A stretch of 64,000 nucleotides of DNA from Petunia secreta (taxonomy: Eukaryota; Streptophyta; Magnoliopsida; Solanales; Solanaceae): positions 7,320,501-7,384,500 of the forward strand of contig JARKIP010000065.1 of NCBI GenBank assembly GCA_029990175.1, given 5' to 3'. Position numbers and translations under genes: made by a program. A model generated the notes under the pieces. It searched no databases and had not been told where the DNA came from. It was given only the letters and a program-made list of their open reading frames with translations. This document shows, piece after piece, positions 57,499 to 64,000 of the stretch (positions are counted from its first letter, which is position 1; each line of letters opens with the position of its first letter).

Positions 57499-57790
57499 TG
57501 ATGTGTGGGAAATTCCACAATCGCCTTCTATTCCTCTAGTTTGTGTATTATGGACTAAGTGCATGCACTTATGATGTTTTAGTTGCATATTGCAGGTTGT
57601 TGGAGCTGTGGAAGTGAAAAGATTGAAAACAAATCAAAATAAGGCCAAATAGAGAAGGTGCAGGTTTTGGTCTGGAGTAGTATTCATCGCATTTGCGTGG
57701 ATGCATGCACTGTCGCGTCAGAGCAATCAGAGTAATGAAGCACGACAGCCCTATTACTGTCGCGATCACGGAGCTTCAGAAAACTTCCTG
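57499..57790 (+). mobile_element. LARD-1-type 3' LTR, truncated
   Basis: The first 290 bp match 16499-16790 with moderate divergence. Similarity ends near 57785 (CTTCAGAAAACTTCC), after which unrelated sequence leads into CHR-2. 57790-57905 is unassigned. Confidence 0.65.
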
Positions 57791-57904
57791 AAGTTGTTGC
57801 TTTGCTTAGTGGATTCGGGCAGCACGCACAAATTTATCAGTTCCACGGCTGCCTGACGTTTAGGCCTCTCTATCCAACATTAAGCAAATCTCAGTGTATC
57901 AGTT

Positions 57905-60900
57905 GAAAATGGCGAGAAAGTTTCTAGTTTGGGCATTTGCACAGGCGTGCAATTTTGTGTCACTAATCATTTCTTTATTGCTGATTTTTATATGATTCCT
58001 TTGGATGGTTTTGATATTGTCCTAAGTATCAAGTGGCTGCAAGTACTAGGGCCTATATGGTGGGATTTTGCTACATTAACCATGACTTTTGAAGTTAAAG
58101 AGAAGCAAATCACCTTGCAGGGACAACAACAACAACAATTTTAGCCATACTTACAGCTTTTGCAAGACTCTAGAGAATAACAAGGTGACCTCAAGAAGCT
58201 ATTGGCAGAATTTGATGACCTATTCCAAGAACATAGAGGTCTGCCTTCTATGCATTCCTGCGACCATCGCATTTTCTTATTACCAGGAATTGATTCAGTG
58301 GTAGTTAAGCCTTATCACTACCCTCACTTTCAGAGAGATGAGATTGAGAAACAGTGTGATCAAATGCTTCAGCAAGGAATTATTCGACACAGTCATTCTC
58401 CATTCTCATCACGTGTACTTCTAGTCCGAAAACATGATGATACATAGTGTTTTTGTGTGGACTATAGAGAGCTCAATGCCAAAACAGTAAATGACAAATT
58501 CCCTATTCCAATGGTGGAAGAATTACTTGAGGAATTGCATGGAACGCAGTTTTTCACCAAGCTTGATCTTCGCTAGGATTATCATCAAGTCCGCATGGAT
58601 CCTATGGACATGGAGAAGACAGCTTTCAGAACACTCCGTGGTAATATCGAGTTCCTTGTCATGCAATTTAGACTGACTAATGCTCCATCCACTTTTCAAG
58701 CATTAATGAATGAGGTATTCCGAAAGGACTTGCGCCAATTTGTCCTTGTATTTTTTATGACATCCTGGTGTATATGAAGACTTGGGAGAGTCATTTGTCA
58801 CACATGTGGATAATCTTGGAGTTTCTGCAAGCTCATCGCCTCTGTTTAAGAAAAATCCAAGTATTCCTTTGGAGAAAAAAAGTTGCTTATCTAGGACACA
58901 TAGTTTCAAAAAGTCGTGGTGGACTGGCCTAAGACGCAATCACCAACAACATTGCATGGATTTTTAGGCTTGACAGGATATTACCATAAATTTATCAAGA
59001 ATTACGGACAAATTGTTGCGCCCTTAACAAGTATGCTTAAGCGACACACTTTTGTGCGGAATGATGATGCACTTGCTATTTTTTAAGCTCTTAAAAAGGA
59101 ATTAATTGTTGCACCAGTGTTACAACTGTCTAATTTTGAAGAAGAATTTGTTATTGAGTGTGATGCTTCAGGGAATGGTATAGGGGCAATCCTTCAACAA
59201 CGGGGACATCCAGTTGCTCTCTTTAGTCGCAAGCTAGCTGATCGATACAAAACTTCCAGCCTATGAACGTGAGTTAATAGGCTTGACAAAAGCAGCTCAA
59301 GATTGGAGGCCTTATCTCTTGGGAAGAGCCTTTCTATTCCGAAATGATCACTATTGCCTGAAGTACCTGTTAGATCAACGTCTTACCACTTCTCTTCAAC
59401 AACATTTGCTTAGCAAGCTGATAGGGTTTGATTTCCGAGTTGAATACAAGGCTTGTCGTTTGAATTTAGCAGCTGATGCATTGTCACGACGGGAAGGGAT
59501 TGAAAATATAGTATTTGCTATTTCCAAACCTCAAATTTTTTCTATTTGATGAAGTGCGAGCATAAATTAAAAAGTCACTAATTCTTATAGAACTTCAGGC
59601 AAAAATTGAAGAGGGAGAAATTGGTACAGATTTGGTGTTCAGAGATGGGTTGTTGTTCTTCAAAGACCGGGTCTATGTCTCGCCAGATTCACCACTTGTA
59701 ACTTCAGTGTTGTCTGGTTTTCATGATAGTACTCATGAAGGTTTTCAGAAGACAATGCAACGTATCCGCAAGGACTTCTATTGGCCAGCTATGAAGACGT
59801 CTATAAAAGATTACATCACTGCTTGTTCGGTTTGCCAGCACAATAAGGCCATTAATTTGACTCCAGACGGGTTGCTACAACCTTTGCAATTTCCTAATCA
59901 TATCTAGTCGGATAACTCAATGGATTTTGTTGATTAGATCGTTAGGAAAAACGGTATTATTAGTGGTTGTGGATTGATTTTCTAAGAGCCTGTTTGACAT
60001 TGCTGCCAAAAGCTGCTTATTTTGAGAAGTACTTTTGGCATAAGTACTTTTCAAACAAGTACTTTTAGATAATAAGAAGTTTGTGTTTGGACAACTTATT
60101 GGAGAACTACTTTTGATAAATAATTTGTGTTTGGCTAATCTTTACGAAAAGTACTTTTGAATGTTTAATTACGAAAATGACATCCAAGTTCATTTTACAT
60201 TTGGATTAATAGATACAAAAAAAATGTAAACGTTTTATCATAAAAGACTTTAATTAAAAAAATTATTTAGTTAAAATGTAAAACATAAAGTAAAAGATAT
60301 AAATATAAGCTATTGAACAATATAAAATATAGTTAAATCAAAGTGATAACGTAATTAAGAATTTCTTGTAATTACTTAATTTTAAAAGATGTTTTAAAGA
60401 ATAGGAGATCCTATATGGATTTTTGGTAAGGATATTTTTGTCTTCAAAAAATTAATAAACAGCTTCTACTTCTGCTACTGCTTCTTGGAAGAAGCAGGTA
60501 TTTATAGCTTCTCTCCAAAAGCAGAAAAATTGCTTCTGCTTCTACCTAAAAGTCCTTTTTTTTGTTGCCAAACAAATCAAAATTCCAAAAAAAATATTTT
60601 TTTTTTTTTTTGAAAAAAAAAACATTTTTGCCTTTGAAGAAGCAATGCCAAACATGCAATAAATATGCACATTTTATTCCTCTTGCTCATCCATATAATG
60701 CATCTTCCGTCAGAAGAATTTTCTTTGAGTTTATTGTTCGTTTATATGGTATACCAGAGTCAATTGTCAGTGATCAGGATGCCATCTTTACTAGTACATT
60801 ATGGAAGGAATTGTTTTGTTTAAGTGGGACTAAATTGAATTATTCTTCTGCTTATCATCCACAATCAGACGGTCAAACAGAGCTTGTTAATCGCATTTGC

Positions 60901-61030
60901 GATGTTTGGCAGGTGATCGCCCTACGAAATGGGTAGAGTGGACTCCATGGGCTGAATTTTGCTACAATACTTCTTTCCATTCAGCAGTTCACAGTTCCCC
61001 ATTTCAGGTGGTTTATGGCCGCGAATAATG
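57905..61030 (+). pseudogene. pol: CHR-2 pol (chromovirus, Reina-like), heavily decayed
   Basis: Domain order: protease end (FYMIPLDGFDIVLSIKWL, 57929-58144), RT from about 58200 (DHRIFLLPGID, CFCVDYRELNAKTVND, TLRGNIEFLVMQFRLTNAPSTF), RNase H 59150-59510 (IECDASGNGIGAILQQ, AADALSRR), and integrase 59630-61030 (zinc domain HDSTHEGFQKT and CSVCQHN, then YGIPESIVSDQD and AYHPQSDGQTE). Stops are visible at 58446 and about 58576 and in the integrase. A frameshift breaks the RT catalytic motif, where the first Asp of the expected DD pair reads Tyr. A MITE splits the integrase. No gag is seen upstream, and the coding sequence ends near YGRE (61026). Clade assignment is by eye. Confidence 0.75.
59986..60659. 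mobile_element. Tourist-like (PIF/Harbinger) MITE, 674 bp
   Basis: Flanked by a 3-bp TAA target duplication (59983-59985 and 60660-60662). The left end GAGCCTGTTTGACATTGC matches the reverse complement of the right end, TTGCATGTTTGGCATTGC, at 14 of 18 positions. Taking out the element and one TAA leaves a continuous integrase reading frame across the site (FSK then YAHF), which confirms both edges. It has no transposase. The frame 60562-60936 is a chance fusion of MITE and integrase sequence. Confidence 0.9.
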
Positions 61031-61710
61031 CAACCCGATACACGAGCAAGCCATTCACAAAGAGTCAAGCACGGGAGTTGAAATAGTTGCAGGCCATATT
61101 TGCACAACTGGAGCTGCTGGGGCAAATGTTTGAGGGTTCAAGACATTTCTGCATGCTTACTGCCTCAAAATTTGGAGATGTTCATCGCGATCGCGAGTCT
61201 CCAGACGCAATCACGGAAGGCGAAAAAGATGATCAGTGTGATCACGCACCATCAGCCACGATGGCACAAGGAAGAAAAGAAGAGCTGCGCAATCGCGATC
61301 GCGCAACAGGCTGAATATGGATGAAGGACAATGCCTTCGCGACCGCGTGACCATAGTCGCGATCGCGAGGCTCTGATTTATTGCACTGTGCGATAGCGCC
61401 TGCTCCAGCGTGATCGCGCTGTAACGTTGATCAGAATGCTGTGTTTCAGCTAATGGCTTATTGAAGGCCCATTGTTAAGGGTAATTAAGGCAACTTGTGC
61501 CATTTTTAGAACCCCTAAATAAATCCTTATTGTTCATTATTTTAGGGATAGCTTTTGATGATATTGACTATTGTGAGATTATTGGCTAAGCTAGTTTGCT
61601 TAAGCACATTCTGTCCTTGATTGCAATTGGACTCAATCCAATTGAGGATCAAATAGTGTAAGTTTCTTTTATTGTTATTTTTCTTTCTTGTTTTTAATTT
61701 TCATATCATT
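61031..61710 (+). mobile_element. Unclassified LTR-like region rich in GCGATCGCG motifs
   Basis: Repeated CGCGATCGCGAG / CGATCGCGCAA motifs at about 61186-61420, in a style like the GTCGCGATCACGG part of the LARD-1-type LTR at 57757. It appears to end in CATATCA at 61708, two bases before a tRNA-Met-type site. I cannot place the start. Confidence 0.4.
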
Positions 61711-61730
61711 TAGTATCAGAGCTGGATAAG
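61711..61730 (+). promoter_or_regulatory. Possible tRNA-Met primer binding site
   Basis: TAGTATCAGAGCTGGATAAG, one mismatch to TGGTATCAGAGC in the first 12 bases. It would mark a plus-strand 5' LTR ending at 61708. The following 137 bases are A-rich with no gene. Confidence 0.45.
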
Positions 61731-61867
61731 TGTTTGTTCTCACAAATACTTACCAATTTTTGTTTATCAAATCTGAAAAACCACCACAAAAAAAAAACAA
61801 AAATAAAAAGATCCAAAAAATTTAAAAAAAAATGAGTCTTAGGTTTAGGTTTCTTTTGGGTGAAAGT

Positions 61868-63212
61868 TGTTGCTCCCAAACGCACACGCAAGTATAAGTG
61901 GTCGATAAGTAATAAAGTGATAAATCAAGTATCGTTCCCACGAGGACTATTCAGACTAACAATTAATGAACAATTTCTACAAACTATTCAGGGATCTTTT
62001 TCCAATAGTGAGGATTTTATAAACTAAAGAACAGTAATTAAATGGTAGAAGTGAATTCAAGCAATGGAGCAAAACTTGGTTGTTATCAGTAATAAGGAGA
62101 CGGTCCAGGGTCAGAGTTACGAACAATCCAGTTGAGTTTTCCAATTGATTCCACTTCTTAAATCCCGGATTACTAACTAACAGATTAAATGTACCCGTGA
62201 AAACCTTTCGATTCTTCACGGTCTATGCAGGCTACTCCAATCTCTATATGTCTATGGGTTGAATTGCGTGCACGCATTAACGAATTCTGCAATGAGTTAA
62301 ACTAGGCGAGCAAGTATATGTCTATCCTACTCACAAATTGGTTCCCCGATGCCCGGGTTCACAAACTAGTCCTATTCTTTCTTATTACGTAATTAAATTC
62401 CCTCTTTCGAGTTCAATCTAAAAACCATAGATAATGCGTAATAATCGGGCCCTGACAATTACACAAGTGAAATCAAGAAAGAATAAGCAACCCGTTTATG
62501 AGATTCAATTAATGGAAATCAATCTTCAAACATCAACTTTCATGAAATACTCTAACCCTAGAGCGATAGATTTAGCCACGCATACTCATAATAACAACAA
62601 AAGGAATTGATGTAATAATGAAATAATGATGTAATAGATTAATGGAAGGAAGAAAAACCCTTGTCCAAGATGTTATGAGCTCTCCAATTTGCTCCAAAGT
62701 CTGAAATCCTATCAAAAACTAAGTAAAAGAGTATTTATAGAGTTTACAAACACCTAGTAATAAGTTAGACCCAAGCCTAGACGAAATAGGAAGTAAAAAT
62801 CCGCTCCAGGGGCGCTATAACGGGCGCCCCGCGCCACGATCGCGCTGAAACAACCAGTGAACATCGAACTTTGGGCGCTTTTGGGGCGCCCCACGTGGGA
62901 AAAAGCGCCAGGCACTGGGCGCTATAAGTGGCGCCCCACGTGCCCCAAAGCGCCAGTGCAATTTCCTGTTTCCTTTGCTCCTTTGCTCGCTTCGTGTCGT
63001 GCCTTCGTGTGGTCGATCCAATCCTCAATCAAAATCCAATCTTTTCTTGCTCGATCATGCTCTTTAAAGCTCCAATTGCACTGCATAACAACCTACATAC
63101 ACACGACATAAAATTAGTACAAAACAACATTCATAAACTATAAAACGAGCGAATAACAAGCTCAAACATGCGGAAATATTAAGGAAACATTGGCATAAAA
63201 TGCCAAACATCA
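61868..63212 (-). mobile_element. Athila-like 3' LTR, minus strand
   Basis: About 1345 bp. On the minus strand it starts TGATGTTTGGC after a polypurine tract and ends GGGAGCAACA. The last 800 bp are the inverted relative of 340-1107. The frame 61977-62219 is a counterpart of 727-948 and is LTR sequence. A GC-rich insert with GGCGCCCC and GCGATCGT motifs (62805-62965) contrasts with its AT-rich surroundings. Confidence 0.75.
62805..62965. repeat. GC-rich GGGCGC/GGCGCCCC cluster in LTR
   Basis: At least four GGCGC(C/T) palindromic motifs (GGGCGCCCCGCG, GGGGCGCCCCACGTG, GTGGCGCCCCACGTG, GGGCGCTATAA), two with the same CCCCACGTG neighbour, so two partial direct repeats. CpG density is very high relative to the window. 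Confidence 0.7.
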
Positions 63213-63225
63213 CCACCCCACACTT
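63213..63225 (-). promoter_or_regulatory. Polypurine tract of the right-hand Athila-like element
   Basis: Minus strand AAGTGTGGGGTGG, directly before TGATGTTTGGC. It resembles AAGTTTGGGGGTA at 57486. Confidence 0.7.
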
Positions 63226-64000
63226 GACCCTTTGCTCGCCCTCGAGCAAGTCACAACTAACTTCCCAACCTAGGTAGAACAGGTCTGCCTATGACTATGG
63301 TTGATACCGATCATTGAAAAAATGCACACATGACTACTATGGATCCACAAACATGCCAACAATTTAACAAACTCAAAAATATGAGAACAACCACCCCAAA
63401 ATAGCTCAAATGCACAGACTCAACTCATTGCAACCATGCTCCTACAAAATCTCACCTATCTACTCAACCAAGAAGCCATCAACTTCACCTATTTCATGCA
63501 AACCATGTGCCCTCACCAATATGAAGCAAAAGAGTGCCCCCCCCCCCCCAAAGATCACACACAACAATAAATATCATGAATAGAACGGGGCAATAACAAA
63601 CGAATTCACTCACTCTCATGAAAGTCTCACATGTCACACACAATGTACCATAGGCTTGCCCGTAGTGTAGGACTCCACTAATATAAGCTCACTCTAATCG
63701 GGATTAACTAGGACTTTAAAAAGGTCGTAATGTAGGCTAAGGGGCGGGTAGGATACATATGGGTAATAGTGACTACCTCCCTAAGCACTTTAATACATCA
63801 CAATTATTTCAAACACAATTCTCATCAAAGCCACCCAATCAACAACTTTCACACACACCTTCTCAACAAGTAGCAATTTTTCTTTTAAGCACACACTAGC
63901 AAGGAATGGATATTCTTTTATCTTTATTTCTTTTTCACAATTTTTTTTTCAATTTTTCTCTTTTTTTTTCTTTTTCGATTTCATTACTTTTCAACCTTGC
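63226..64000 (-). mobile_element. 3' internal region of the right-hand Athila-like element
   Basis: Non-coding as far as visible, with a homopolymer C tract at about 63538-63549 and T-rich runs near the window end. The element continues beyond 64000. Confidence 0.5.

Noticed and set aside
60562..60936. 124-codon gene
   Set aside because: A chance fusion of the MITE end with integrase sequence.

Overview
This is plant nuclear DNA made almost entirely of nested, mostly degenerate LTR retrotransposons plus one endogenous pararetrovirus. I see no host gene, tRNA, rRNA or CRISPR array. LTRs primed by tRNA-Arg, tRNA-Asp and initiator tRNA-Met, Tat/Ogre elements with a DUF7745-like ORF1, Athila, chromoviruses and a caulimovirid all point to an angiosperm. 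The repeat style resembles asterids, perhaps Solanaceae, but this is a low-confidence impression.

Layout. 1-1107 is the end of an Athila-like LTR, and 1108-2347 is old LTR-like debris. TAT-A (minus strand, 2348-13424) is a Tat/Ogre relic with a 3' LTR, a 3' region carrying a 69-bp minisatellite that is itself duplicated with a 1193-bp period, a gag remnant and a broken ORF1. CHR-1 (13425 to about 16330) is the 3' tail and LTR of a Tekay/Del-like chromovirus. LARD-1 (16499-19225) is the 5' half of an element with a tRNA-Asp primer site that carries only an acidic coiled-coil pseudogene. TAT-C (minus strand, 19226-41746) is a younger Tat/Ogre element with 4.3-kb LTRs, two different gag genes (one intact, one broken) and no pol. 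Its 5' LTR is split by the pararetrovirus (EPRV, about 31857-39632). ATH (minus strand, 41747-49145) is an Athila element with a 1159-codon gag-protease-RT frame; its integrase and 3' LTR are lost at a junction with the truncated TAT-C LTR. ATH sits in TAT-B (49146 to about 57235), a second relative of TAT-A. 57236-57790 is the 3' end of a LARD-1-type element, 57905-61030 a decayed chromovirus pol (CHR-2) with a 674-bp Tourist-like MITE in its integrase, and 61868-64000 the 3' LTR and some internal sequence of another minus-strand Athila-like element.

The EPRV is the most notable unit. It is one near-complete genome length, opened almost exactly at its tRNA-Met primer site. It holds a movement protein, a coat-protein region, protease/RT/RNase H, a small unknown ORF and a large 3' ORF, and its promoter region lies at the far right end. 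In the host LTR it replaces about 350 bp that are present in the sister LTR. Frameshifts and in-frame stops make this copy defective.

The only long intact frames are the TAT-C gag (25800-27329), the ATH gag-pro-RT (42764-46243) and the EPRV movement protein (31895-32974). None forms a complete autonomous element.
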